Source of the DNA: Verrucomicrobiia bacterium
GTDB lineage: Bacteria > Verrucomicrobiota > Verrucomicrobiia > Verrucomicrobiales > DEV007
NCBI GenBank assembly: GCA_020439945.1
Contig: JAGRPB010000036.1
Coordinates: 1 to 33,951 of the forward strand
Direction: 5' to 3'
DNA length: 33,951 nucleotides
Below the pieces are notes generated by a model that made no database searches, had not been told where the DNA came from, and saw nothing but the letters and a program-made list of their open reading frames with translations. Of this stretch, positions 1 to 8,719 are shown in pieces (the stretch's first letter is position 1; each line of letters begins with the position of its first letter). Position numbers and translations under genes: made by a program.

Positions 1-1
1 C

Positions 2-3000
2 GGAAACGATGTGCCGAGCAACAACAGTGGAACCGTTTCGGTCGAAGCGACCACGGGTTCGGTCGCGCTCACTGGCGGCGAAAGTTATGCGGCCTATTCG
101 CAGATCGGTCACGGCGGTCTCGGTGGAGGCTCGCTGATCAATGGTACCATGAGCGACAACATTACCGTCGTGGCCGGCGGGATGGTTTCTCTGGAAGGCG
201 GTGGCCAGTCCAATGCCTTCGCGCTGATCGGTCATGGTGGCGTGACGGTGAACGGGGCGCTTTCCGGTGATGTCTCGGTGACCTCGGGAACAGGCGGCGT
301 GCTCGTCGCCGGCGGAAACGGAGCGCAGTCCTTCGCCCAGATCGGCAGTGGCGGATACAATATCGACAACGATATCTCGGGCGCAGTCAGCGTGATCGGT
401 CTCGGTACGGCTGATGGTGACGGCGTGCGTGTGATTGGAGGGGAAGCCGACTACGCGGTCGGTCAGATCGGTCACGGCAGCAATTTCGGTCCCGGAGATC
501 TCTCCGGTGACGTGACGGTGAACGTCGCGGCGGGAGGGATCAGTCTGCAGGCGAGCACCGAGGGTTATTTCTCGCACGCCATGATCGGTCACGGCGGTCG
601 CGACAACGAAGGCGATCTTTCCGGTGTGGTCACGGTGAATGCGGCCAGTGGTGATATCACCCTGACTGGCGGCGCCGCATCGGCCCAGTATCGGCGCTAC
701 ACCCACGCCCAGATCGGTCACGGTGGCTATCGTGGCACCGGGCAGACCGGCACCTATAGCGACAACGTCTCGGTCACCGCAGAAACCGGCAACGTGAGTC
801 TTCAGGGGGGCGACGACTACGGCACCTACACGCAGATCGGTCACGGTGGCCTGGCCTTGGGAGTGGGACGCTTGGGTGACATCTCCGGCGACATCAGCGT
901 CGTGGCGGGAGGCTCAACCGGGATCACGGTGACGGGTGGCACTGACGAGAACTCCTTTGCCCTGATCGGACATGGCGGACACAACTCGCAGGGCGACATG
1001 GACGGAGGCGTATCGGTTTCCGCGACCGGAGATGGTGGCGTGAGCATCACCGGCGGTTCGGGTCTCGGGACCTTTGCCCAGATCGGGAATGGCGGTTCCC
1101 TCGGGACCGGGAGTTCGGTGGGCGCGACTTCGGTGTCCACGGTTTCGGGCGATGTTGTCTTGCAGGGTGGTTCCAACACCGACACCGCGGCAAGAATCGG
1201 AGCCGGTGGTGCCGACACCGGCGGGAACAAGTCTGGCGTCGTGACGGTCAATTCCGGCGGCCTGCTCAATCTCCTCGGCGGTCTTGGCGATGGCGCGGCG
1301 GCACAGGTCGGTCACGGCGGTGTTCGCTCGATCGGATTCAAGTCAGGCGACATCAACGTCAACGCCGACGCCATCACCATGACAGGCGGCAGCACCGGTG
1401 CCTTCACCCAGATCGGTCACGGCGGACTGGGCGGTCGACTGGGCGCGACGGGATCGGTGACGGTGATTGTTTCCGATGGCGATCTGACACTGGACGCTGG
1501 TGACGCCGATGACAGTTTCGCCCTCATCGGCAGCGGCGGTTCAGGGATTCCGACGGCCACCTTCGCCGGTAATGTTCAGGCGCTGGTTCAGGCTGGCGGT
1601 GTCTCATTGCTCGGCGGTGGAAACGGTTCCTTCGCCCAGATCGGCAACGGTGGTTTCGAAATCAACGGCTCCAAGACGGGTAGCGTGCTGGTGAGCGCCG
1701 ACCAAGGGATCGACCTGATTGCAGGTGATGGCGCCGGGTCCATCGCGATGATCGGCATGGGAGGGTTCAATGCACCGGGCAATACGCTTGGTGGTGCCGG
1801 TGAAATCGTCCAAGTGTTGTCCGGTGGCGACATTACCCTGAGGGCTTCAGACATCGCCGAGGGGGTCATGGCGATGATTGGAAACGGCGGGAGCAATTCG
1901 GACGCGGTGCTGGCAGCGGCCGACGTGATCGTTTCCGCCGATGGCGACATCAACCTGAATGGAGGAGCGGCCAACTGGGCCGCGGCGCAGATCGGAAACG
2001 GAGGGTCGGCGACCGATGGCGAGAAAAGCGGTGCCATTCTCGTGAGCGCCGGGAATGACCTCAATCTCATTCGTGGTTCCGGCGAAAACGCCTACGCGAA
2101 AATCGGGCATGGCGATCAGCAGTTTACTCCCATGGCGGGGCCGGCGATCCCCGTCGGTGGCGCCGGGTATGTCGGTGGAGACATCCAGGTGACCGCGGGT
2201 GAGGACATCAGCCTGGAGGGCGGCATGATTGGTCATCTCGATCCCGCTCTCGCCAATGTGGGTGTCGGAAGCGGCGGAGACACCTTCATCGCGGTTTCCC
2301 GAAATCAGCCCGAATTTGGTGGGACGGGCGACCTGATTGGTGATGCCGATGCGGTGCTTTCTTCGGACCCGTCCGGGGAACTGAGGCTCTATCTCCCGGG
2401 GCGCGCCAACAACCTCCTTGCGGGAAGCTCGCTCAACGGGTTGAGCTATCCCGGCGCGAATGTCGATCCCTTGAATCAGCAGATCGACGAACTGGTTATC
2501 CACCAGCTGGATACCAACGGCGCGGAAGTCCTGACGCCCTCCGAGCACAGCAATCTGGACAACTGGGGAGTCAATCTTCTCACCCGGACCGCAACCGCCG
2601 ACAGTGCCAACTACAGCCCGGTGTTGGGCAACTACAGTCTCTACTACGACACCATCACCGTGGTCGAAGCCGGGCCTCCGGTCGTACCGACCACTCCTGG
2701 CGGTGGCACAGCGGGAGGATCAGCCGGGGGCGCCGGAGATACCGGAATCGGTGGAGAAACCGAGACGCCCGTGGATCCGGTGGCACCCGAACCCGTGCCG
2801 GTTTACACCGTCGTGGGCACCGATGGCAGAACGATTCAGGTGCTGGGGAATCCCGGAGAGGAACTGGGACTCTTCCTCCGGTTGCCCAACGGAGCGGTCT
2901 TTTATCTGGTTGATCGCGGTTCGCTCAATCCGCTTTTTTTCCCCGTGGGCGACCTCATCGAAGATTCGCTGGATGATTTCCTCAACGACGACAATCTCAC

Positions 3001-3433
3001 CCTGTTCCAGGAGAACCGGGAACCGATGGATCCGTGGGGCGACGATGGCGAGCCGGATTTCGAGTTCATCTACCTCGCGGATTCCCGGCCGGGGTTCAGC
3101 AGTTTTGATTTCTACGGTCTCGACCCCTCGCCATTCATCGACATTGTTCCGGTAGGAATCGACGACCCGCTTTCTGAAGACAGGGAGCTGCGTGAATTCA
3201 TCGAGAAACTGGAGATCGAGTTCGAGGAAATCGGGATCAGCGGGCTCATCGACGGCGGTGAACCAGCGGTCGTCGAGTTGCCGATGCCTGCGGAGGCTCC
3301 CGTGATTCCCGGCACGGTGGCCAAGACCAGTGGCGCCGCGGAGTTTTCCCCAGCCCTGATCGATTTCGATGAGGCGGAGATTTCCGATGAATTTCTCGAA
3401 ACCGAGGAAACGGAGATTTTCGATGCCGAGTAG
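2..3433 (+). CDS. Giant IGHGG-repeat exoprotein (filamentous-haemagglutinin-like), 5' end outside window
   Basis: The reading frame is open from the window edge, so the N-terminus (signal peptide and any secretion domain) is missing; a GTG at 11 is in frame but lies inside the repeat region and is unlikely to be the true start. About 18 imperfect repeats of roughly 35-50 residues fill the first 700 residues, each with a core such as QIGHGG, LIGHGG, QIGNGG or LIGSGG, followed by a glycine/serine/valine-rich beta-strand segment (SGDVSV, GVSLTGG pattern). This is what a right-handed beta-helix or filamentous-haemagglutinin type adhesin looks like. A non-repetitive domain follows (about residues 730-880), then a Gly/Pro/Glu linker and a very acidic, Asp/Glu-rich tail. 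No C-terminal autotransporter barrel, LPxTG or PEP-CTERM anchor is visible, so two-partner secretion is the more likely route, though no partner transporter is in view. Probably a surface or secreted adhesin; exact role unknown. Confidence 0.75.
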   Translation, partial: GNDVPSNNSGTVSVEATTGSVALTGGESYAAYSQIGHGGLGGGSLINGTMSDNITVVAGGMVSLEGGGQSNAFALIGHGGVTVNGALSGDVSVTSGTGGVLVAGGNGAQSFAQIGSGGYNIDNDISGAVSVIGLGTADGDGVRVIGGEADYAVGQIGHGSNFGPGDLSGDVTVNVAAGGISLQASTEGYFSHAMIGHGGRDNEGDLSGVVTVNAASGDITLTGGAASAQYRRYTHAQIGHGGYRGTGQTGTYSDNVSVTAETGNVSLQGGDDYGTYTQIGHGGLALGVGRLGDISGDISVVAGGSTGITVTGGTDENSFALIGHGGHNSQGDMDGGVSVSATGDGGVSITGGSGLGTFAQIGNGGSLGTGSSVGATSVSTVSGDVVLQGGSNTDTAARIGAGGADTGGNKSGVVTVNSGGLLNLLGGLGDGAAAQVGHGGVRSIGFKSGDINVNADAITMTGGSTGAFTQIGHGGLGGRLGATGSVTVIVSDGDLTLDAGDADDSFALIGSGGSGIPTATFAGNVQALVQAGGVSLLGGGNGSFAQIGNGGFEINGSKTGSVLVSADQGIDLIAGDGAGSIAMIGMGGFNAPGNTLGGAGEIVQVLSGGDITLRASDIAEGVMAMIGNGGSNSDAVLAAADVIVSADGDINLNGGAANWAAAQIGNGGSATDGEKSGAILVSAGNDLNLIRGSGENAYAKIGHGDQQFTPMAGPAIPVGGAGYVGGDIQVTAGEDISLEGGMIGHLDPALANVGVGSGGDTFIAVSRNQPEFGGTGDLIGDADAVLSSDPSGELRLYLPGRANNLLAGSSLNGLSYPGANVDPLNQQIDELVIHQLDTNGAEVLTPSEHSNLDNWGVNLLTRTATADSANYSPVLGNYSLYYDTITVVEAGPPVVPTTPGGGTAGGSAGGAGDTGIGGETETPVDPVAPEPVPVYTVVGTDGRTIQVLGNPGEELGLFLRLPNGAVFYLVDRGSLNPLFFPVGDLIEDSLDDFLNDDNLTLFQENREPMDPWGDDGEPDFEFIYLADSRPGFSSFDFYGLDPSPFIDIVPVGIDDPLSEDRELREFIEKLEIEFEEIGISGLIDGGEPAVVELPMPAEAPVIPGTVAKTSGAAEFSPALIDFDEAEISDEFLETEETEIFDAE

Positions 3434-3546
3434 CGCTCGGAGAATATCGGTGACGCTTTTGGGCTCTCACGCCTACTGGGGAAGGCGAGTTCCCGACCGG
3501 AAATGAGGGTTGATAATCCCTCGTGTTTCGGGGCAGGGTGCTCCTC

Positions 3547-5007
3547 ATGCTGACATCCTCCCCTCGCGTCCTGTTCGCCCTCCTTTCTCTGTGGCTCGTC
3601 TCCGCGACAAGCGGGGCCGCGAAACCCTCGGAACGTTACAACGTCCTCTTCATTGCGGCGGACGACATGAACTGCGACCTGGCGGTCTACGGCGATAGCC
3701 AGGTGAAAACGCCGAACCTGGATCGGTTGGCGGAGAGGGGCGTGCGATTCGATCGCGCCTACTGTCAGCAGCCACTCTGCGGTCCGAGCCGCGCCAGCCT
3801 CATGACCGGGCTCCGACCCGACACGCTCGACATGCACACGCTGGCTCACGAGTTGCGGAAAAAGAACCCGGATGTGGTCACCATCGGCCAGCTCTTTCGC
3901 CAGAACGGCTATTTCTCGGCCCGGGCCGGCAAGATCTTTCACTACGGTAATCCCAGCGATATCGGCACCGATGGAAACGACGACCCCGGAACCTGGGACG
4001 AGCGCCACAACCCCGCCGGGATCGATCGAACCCAGGAGGTCAACATCGTGCGCTACGGCCCCAACCGGAAGCCCCGGGAAGGCGGACTCGGCATTTCCAT
4101 GGCCTGGTGGGATCCCGAGAGCGAGGACGACGAGCACACCGATGGCCAGGTGGCGAAGCGGGTGGTCGAGTGGATCGGGGAGAAGAAGGACGAGCCCTTT
4201 TTCCTGGCGGCCGGTTTTTTCAATCCGCACTGTCCCTACGTGGCGCCGAAAAAATACTTCGACCTCTATCCGCTCGACGAGATCACCATGCCCGATCTCG
4301 AGGAAGCGAAGAAGGATCTCGAGGACGTGCCGCCGATGGCGATCATGCGGGACACGAAGAACTGGCCCTACTACTTCGCTGACGTCAGCGTCGACGAGGC
4401 CCGCAAGTGCAAGCAGGCCTACTACGCCTGCATCTCGTTCGTGGACGCGCAGGTCGGTCGCCTGCTCGATGCGTTGGAGGAAAACGGGTTGATGGAAAAG
4501 ACCGTCATCGTTTTCTGGTCGGACCACGGCTATTTCCTCGGCGAGAAGGGGCTGTGGTACAAGCGGAAAGCTTTCGAGCGTTCCGCCCGCATGCCGCTGA
4601 TCATTGCCGCGCCGGGTTTGTCAGCGGGCGCGGCCTGCGGCAAGCCGGTGGAATTGATCGATCTTTTCCCGACGCTGGCGGACCTCTGCGGGCTGGAAGC
4701 GCCGAAGAACCTGGAGGGTGCGTCGCTGAAACCCCTGTTGAAAGACCCGGCCGGTGCGGAATGGAAGAAGCCCGCCGTCACCCAGGTCTGGCACAGTCCG
4801 AAGGCGTGGGGTTACTCGCTCCGAAACGAGCGCTGGCGCTACACCGAGTGGCTGGAGGGCGAGGCGGGACGCGAACTCTACGACCACGAGAAAGATCCGG
4901 GCGAAATCACGAACCTGGCCGACGATCCCGAATTCGCCGAAACGGTGAAAACGCTCTCGAGTCAGCTGAAGCCCTACGTTCGAATCCAGCCGACGAAACC
5001 CGACTAG
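3547..5007 (+). CDS. Exported sulfatase, iduronate-2-sulfatase-like
   Basis: Type I sulfatase of 486 residues that would cleave sulfate esters from sulfated glycans in the periplasm or outside the cell. A signal peptide covers residues 1 to about 25 (MLTSSPRVLFALLSLWLVSA). The metal-binding pair D39-D40 sits in the usual NVLFIAADDM strand, and the active-site motif is C78-G-P-S-R82, whose Cys is expected to be oxidised to formylglycine. A downstream SDHGYFLGEKG segment supplies further metal and sulfate ligands. The GDSQVKTPNLDRLA stretch and overall length match iduronate-2-sulfatase-like enzymes, but the true substrate cannot be read from sequence. ATG 3547 was chosen over an in-frame GTG at 3523 because it places the signal peptide at the very N-terminus. 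A GATAAT hexamer at 3512-3517 could be a -10 box. The next gene is another sulfatase 92 bases downstream on the same strand. Confidence 0.93.
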   Translation: MLTSSPRVLFALLSLWLVSATSGAAKPSERYNVLFIAADDMNCDLAVYGDSQVKTPNLDRLAERGVRFDRAYCQQPLCGPSRASLMTGLRPDTLDMHTLAHELRKKNPDVVTIGQLFRQNGYFSARAGKIFHYGNPSDIGTDGNDDPGTWDERHNPAGIDRTQEVNIVRYGPNRKPREGGLGISMAWWDPESEDDEHTDGQVAKRVVEWIGEKKDEPFFLAAGFFNPHCPYVAPKKYFDLYPLDEITMPDLEEAKKDLEDVPPMAIMRDTKNWPYYFADVSVDEARKCKQAYYACISFVDAQVGRLLDALEENGLMEKTVIVFWSDHGYFLGEKGLWYKRKAFERSARMPLIIAAPGLSAGAACGKPVELIDLFPTLADLCGLEAPKNLEGASLKPLLKDPAGAEWKKPAVTQVWHSPKAWGYSLRNERWRYTEWLEGEAGRELYDHEKDPGEITNLADDPEFAETVKTLSSQLKPYVRIQPTKPD

Positions 5008-5099
5008 CGTGTTCGGTGGACGAACGCGGTCGATGCCGGTGAGATTTCCTGGACCTTGAACGTTTTGTCCCGTTGTCGCAGACTGCCACCTGCTTTCCC

Positions 5100-6512
5100 A
5101 TGATCCGGTTCCGCCTCTTTTTTCTGTTCTTTCTGGCCTCGGCACTCTCTTCCGCGGTTGCTTCCGATCGTCCCAATATCGTCCTCATCATGGCCGACGA
5201 CATCGGCATCGATGGCTTCGGTTGCTACGGCGGCGACCGCTTCGCAACGCCCCGCATCGACCAGCTCGCCGCGGAGGGCTTGCGTTTTACTCACGCCTAC
5301 GCCCAGCCACTCTGCACGCCGACGCGGGTCGAGCTGATGACCGGGAAATACAACCAGAGAAACTGGATCGCTTTCGGGATTCTCGATCCAAGGGAGCGAA
5401 CCTTCGGCCACATGTTGAAACAAGCCGGTTACCGCACCTGCATCGCGGGAAAGTGGCAGTTGCACTCCTACGATCCGCCCGATTTCCCGAATGCCCAGCG
5501 CCGCCGCGGCATTGGGATGAAGGTGAGCGATGCCGGGTTCGACGAATGGTCGCTTTTCCATTCCTGGAATACCGAGGACAAGGGTTCGCGTTATGGCAAT
5601 CCGACCTTTGATCGCAACGGCGAGATCGTCGGGCCGCTGGAAGGAAATTACGGCCCGGACACTTCGGTCGCATTCCTCCTCGATTTCATGAAGCGGCATC
5701 GCGACTCCGGTGATCCGATGTTCCTCTATTACCCGATGGCCCTCCCGCACTGGCCCATGGTGCCGACGCCGGATTCGGAGGAATGGAGGGAGCCGTCGCG
5801 AAGGCTGGAGGAAAGCACCGAGTACTTCCCCGACATGGTCGCCTACATGGACAAGGCGGTGGGTAGACTGATCGATGGCATCGCAGAACTGGGATTGCGG
5901 GAAAAGACCCTCGTACTTTTTTACAGCGACAACGGAACCGACAAGCGGATCACGACTTCGCTCAACGGGGAGGAGTTCCAGGGCGGCAAAGCCTCGCCGC
6001 TTCAGACCGGGATCCGCGTTCCCCTCATCGCGAACTGGCCGGGAACGATCGAGCCGGGACGGGTGAGTCATGAGCTGGTGGATGCGACCGACTTTTTCCC
6101 GACGCTCGCGGAACTCGGGGAGGCAACGATTGATGAGGAGGTACGCCAACCGCAATCCATCGCGGGCAAAAGCTTCGCTCCCATCTTTCGCGGTAAGGAC
6201 CGGCAAGAGATTCGCGACTGGGCCTTCTTCTGGTATGACCCCCGACCTGGTTGGGACAAGGAACGCTACGCCCGCCACATTTTCGCCCTCGATCACCGCT
6301 ACAAGCTCTTCCGCGATGGGCGCTTTTTCGACATCGCGGGTGAAGGCTACCGCGAGCAACCGCTCGACCTGGAGAATCTCGGTTCCGAAGCCGCGGCCGC
6401 GCGAGACCGATTGCGGAAAGTTATCGATGAGATGATGAAACCGCCGATATCCGAAGCGGCCCAAGTCGAGGTCGATGCCTACGGCGAGCCCGTCACGAAG
6501 TCGGAAAAGTAG
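5100..6512 (+). CDS. Exported sulfatase (arylsulfatase A-like)
   Basis: Type I sulfatase of 470 residues with a hydrophobic signal peptide (residues 1 to about 22, ending ALSSAVAS). The N-terminal strand NIVLIMADDIG carries metal ligands D33-D34. The active-site motif is C72-T-P-T-R76, a Cys-type formylglycine site with Thr in place of the common Ser at the fourth position. A GKWQLHSYD segment and a YSDNGTDK segment correspond to the conserved GKWHLG and metal-binding DNG regions of the family. ATG 5100 is preferred over an in-frame TTG at 5073, which would bury the signal peptide. It follows the first sulfatase by 92 bases and differs clearly from it in sequence, so the pair is not a recent duplication and probably acts on different sulfate positions or sugars. 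Co-transcription is possible but not shown. Confidence 0.92.
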   Translation: MIRFRLFFLFFLASALSSAVASDRPNIVLIMADDIGIDGFGCYGGDRFATPRIDQLAAEGLRFTHAYAQPLCTPTRVELMTGKYNQRNWIAFGILDPRERTFGHMLKQAGYRTCIAGKWQLHSYDPPDFPNAQRRRGIGMKVSDAGFDEWSLFHSWNTEDKGSRYGNPTFDRNGEIVGPLEGNYGPDTSVAFLLDFMKRHRDSGDPMFLYYPMALPHWPMVPTPDSEEWREPSRRLEESTEYFPDMVAYMDKAVGRLIDGIAELGLREKTLVLFYSDNGTDKRITTSLNGEEFQGGKASPLQTGIRVPLIANWPGTIEPGRVSHELVDATDFFPTLAELGEATIDEEVRQPQSIAGKSFAPIFRGKDRQEIRDWAFFWYDPRPGWDKERYARHIFALDHRYKLFRDGRFFDIAGEGYREQPLDLENLGSEAAAARDRLRKVIDEMMKPPISEAAQVEVDAYGEPVTKSEK

Positions 6513-6584
6513 GGATTCGCTGTCGCGGAGGATCGCCCGCCCAACCACTTGAAGCCCACGCCCCGTCCCATTCTTCCCGATCAC

Positions 6585-6612
6585 TTGTCATCGAGCCGGC
6601 CTTCGCTAAAGT
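6585..6612 (+). promoter_or_regulatory. Candidate sigma-70-type promoter of the P450 gene
   Basis: TTGTCA at 6585-6590 and TAAAGT at 6607-6612 are separated by 16 bases. The -35 matches consensus at five of six positions, the -10 at four. The predicted transcription start would fall at or just before the ATG at 6620, which would give a nearly leaderless message. Prediction only. Confidence 0.35.
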
Positions 6613-6619
6613 TTTCTCG

Positions 6620-7783
6620 ATGAGTGATCCGAAAAACCCCTCTCGCGATCCTTTCCGCGATGCGCGCCGCGAAGGACCGATCCTGAAATGCCCTTTCCAG
6701 GGCGAAGAGCTACCCATGATCCTGCGCCACGCCGACGTCCGCGAGGCGGCCAGGGACTGGGAGACATTTTCGTCCGACGCCCCTTTTCGGGTACCGATTC
6801 CCTCGGAGGAGGACGTGCGCTCCATGCGGCAGCTGCCCATCGAGACCGACCCGCCCGAGCACACCGAATACCGCGCCATCGCCGAGCCGTACTTTCAGAG
6901 AGCCAAGCAACCGGACATGATCGAAAAAGTCGAGGCGCTCATCGAGAAGATGGTGGGATCGGCCTTGGAGCGGGACTCGTTGGAAGTGGTCAACGACTTC
7001 TCCCTCCCCATCCAGTCGCACGCCCTCACCTACCTGCTCAACGTGTCTGAGTCCGAGGCCGAAACCTACATTGGATGGGGAATCCACGTGTTCAAGGTCA
7101 CCGGCGGACCGTTCAAAAAAGGTACCGAGCTGGAGGACTACCTGCAGGCCCAGTTCGACCGGGCGGAAGCCGATCCAGGCGAAGATTTTTTCAGCGCCCT
7201 GACCCGGGCCACCTACCAGGGAAGAAAACTGACCCGAGAAGAAATGATGGGGTTTGGAAACCTGACCTTCGCGGGCGGACGCGACACCATCATCCACAGC
7301 GTTTCCTCCATCATCGCCCACTTTGGCGAGCATCCCGAGGCGCTCGAGTTCCTGCGGGAGGATCCCAAGCGCATCGTGCTGGCATCCGAGGAATTCTTTC
7401 GCGTCTTCATGCCGCTGACCCACATCGGTCGTGTCTGCCCGGTCGAGACCGAAGTGCACGGCACCACCGTTCCGGCGGGCGGGCGGGTATCGCTCTGCTG
7501 GAATTCCGCCAACCACGACGAGGACGTTTTCGAGCATCCCGAAGAAGTCCGCCTCGACCGCAAACCGAATCCGCACATCTCCTTCGGCTTCGGCGCCCAC
7601 CTCTGCCTCGGCGCCCCCCACGCCCGGCTCATCGTTCGTACCCTGTTGAATGAGCTGGTCAACAGGGTTGAGTCGATCGAGATTCTCTCGGCGAATCCGC
7701 ACATCGAAGTCGAACCGAAATACTCGCGCCTCAATGGTTACGAAGCTTTGGAAGCAACGTTTCGTGAAAGGCAGAGAGATTGA
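6620..7783 (+). CDS. Cytochrome P450 (bacterial soluble class)
   Basis: Heme-thiolate mono-oxygenase of 387 residues, the usual size for soluble bacterial P450s such as the P450cam group. The heme-binding loop reads FGFGAHLCLGA, with the proximal cysteine at C329. The K-helix ExxR is E258-F-F-R261, and the oxygen-activating I-helix motif is AGGRDT at 218-223, a variant of A-G-x-D-T with an Arg just before the Asp. No signal peptide or membrane anchor is present, so it is cytoplasmic. Substrate unknown. No ferredoxin or ferredoxin reductase lies beside it, so electrons must come from partners encoded elsewhere. It stands alone between two sulfatases and an unrelated envelope block. Marine glycan degraders use a P450 to O-demethylate methylated sugars; that would fit this neighbourhood, but it is only a hypothesis and the redox partners that accompany known cases are absent here. 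Confidence 0.95.
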   Translation: MSDPKNPSRDPFRDARREGPILKCPFQGEELPMILRHADVREAARDWETFSSDAPFRVPIPSEEDVRSMRQLPIETDPPEHTEYRAIAEPYFQRAKQPDMIEKVEALIEKMVGSALERDSLEVVNDFSLPIQSHALTYLLNVSESEAETYIGWGIHVFKVTGGPFKKGTELEDYLQAQFDRAEADPGEDFFSALTRATYQGRKLTREEMMGFGNLTFAGGRDTIIHSVSSIIAHFGEHPEALEFLREDPKRIVLASEEFFRVFMPLTHIGRVCPVETEVHGTTVPAGGRVSLCWNSANHDEDVFEHPEEVRLDRKPNPHISFGFGAHLCLGAPHARLIVRTLLNELVNRVESIEILSANPHIEVEPKYSRLNGYEALEATFRERQRD

Positions 7784-7810
7784 GATTCTTCTCGGCATCT
7801 CGGTTAGAAT
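7780..7810 (+). promoter_or_regulatory. Candidate promoter of the 7829 operon
   Basis: TTGAGA at 7780-7785, overlapping the P450 stop codon, and TAGAAT at 7805-7810 are 19 bases apart. The -10 is strong (five of six). It would start transcription about 12 bases before the ATG at 7829 and mark the beginning of the lower-GC block. Confidence 0.35.
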
Positions 7811-7828
7811 TTGGTGGACTGATGCGGA

Positions 7829-8719
7829 ATGAATCGATCACGGAATCGGCCGCTGGAGATTTTTGTCAGAATCATCGTTCTGATTTTGAGCGCCATTTGC
7901 GCCAACCCGGGTCGAGCCAAGGAATACTTGGCGGAAGACGGTTCTGAGTTGGTGAGGAGCGTGGCTGCTGCGGAAAAACCGGAGGTCGCACGAATTTCGC
8001 GTTTTCGGCATGAACTGAAGTCCTGCCGATGGATTGTCCGCGATTTACAGCCGGAACCTTTCGATCTGTCGCTGGATGTTTATCAAGTGACTGGTAAGAC
8101 CGCAGTGCCGGTCATAAAGAACCTGACGGTGGGAAGCAATTTGCCGGGAGGAGAAGGGAATTCCACCGAAGTCAGCTATCGCTTTGAAAGTGGCGAATCT
8201 GAAAAACCTGCGCGGTTCCTGATCCGGTTGTGGCTAGAGCGGGGAGAAAAGAGAAATCTGATCGATGCCATACTACTCAACCTGGAAGCGCCTGGCATCC
8301 TGGAACCGCTGAGCGGGACTACTTTCTATTTGGCCGGTTCGCAGGTCGAGCCGGTTTGGGCCGACGTTTTGCGAAACTCGGATGCGAGTTTCTTACCTCT
8401 GGACCAAATGCCATCGAATCGCGAAATTGCGGTGAAAGGCGTTGTGATCGTAAATTCGCCGGAAACGGACCGAAAAAGCTCAGATTCATTGGAGAGCGTG
8501 GAATGGCGAAGAGAGATCCGATTGAACGAGGGAACCAAAGAGGGTAAACCTGATCTTACCTTTCGCGAATCCGGAGGATGGGTCTTGACGCTCCCTTCCA
8601 ACTACCTGGATAATATGGCTCACGATCCGGAGTTACAGCGGCAATTCCTGGAGTGGATGAAAACGGGTCTGAATTCGAATCAGCCGTCGGAAGACGGCGC
8701 CACCGGAACAAGAAAATGA
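7829..8719 (+). CDS. Exported protein of unknown function, coupled to CsgG-like gene
   Basis: A 296-residue protein that I do not recognise. It has an N-terminal signal peptide (basic start, hydrophobic run IIVLILSAICA, likely cleavage after residue 30, GRA). The rest is predicted soluble: alternating beta-strand patterns (SLDVYQVTG, TEVSYRFESG, ARFLIRLWLERG) and a Ser/Glu-rich segment near residues 208-225. There is no lipobox or second membrane segment. Its stop codon overlaps the start codon of the next gene in an ATGA, so the two proteins are translationally coupled and probably act together at the envelope. The coding sequence is noticeably less GC-rich than the flanking sulfatases and P450. 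It could be an accessory or partner protein of the CsgG-like protein; no function can be assigned. Confidence 0.8.
   Translation: MNRSRNRPLEIFVRIIVLILSAICANPGRAKEYLAEDGSELVRSVAAAEKPEVARISRFRHELKSCRWIVRDLQPEPFDLSLDVYQVTGKTAVPVIKNLTVGSNLPGGEGNSTEVSYRFESGESEKPARFLIRLWLERGEKRNLIDAILLNLEAPGILEPLSGTTFYLAGSQVEPVWADVLRNSDASFLPLDQMPSNREIAVKGVVIVNSPETDRKSSDSLESVEWRREIRLNEGTKEGKPDLTFRESGGWVLTLPSNYLDNMAHDPELQRQFLEWMKTGLNSNQPSEDGATGTRK

Noticed and set aside
2..2120. Regularly spaced repeats at the start of the window as a CRISPR array
   Set aside because: The repeats are imperfect, spaced by multiples of three, and translate into a continuous protein repeat.
2..3433. Classical autotransporter
   Set aside because: The C-terminus is acidic and ends without a beta-barrel domain or terminal aromatic residue.
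5004..6584. Long open minus-strand frame opposite the second sulfatase
   Set aside because: The plus strand carries a full sulfatase with signal peptide and active-site motif. The antisense frame has no recognisable motif and is a by-product of GC-rich codon usage.
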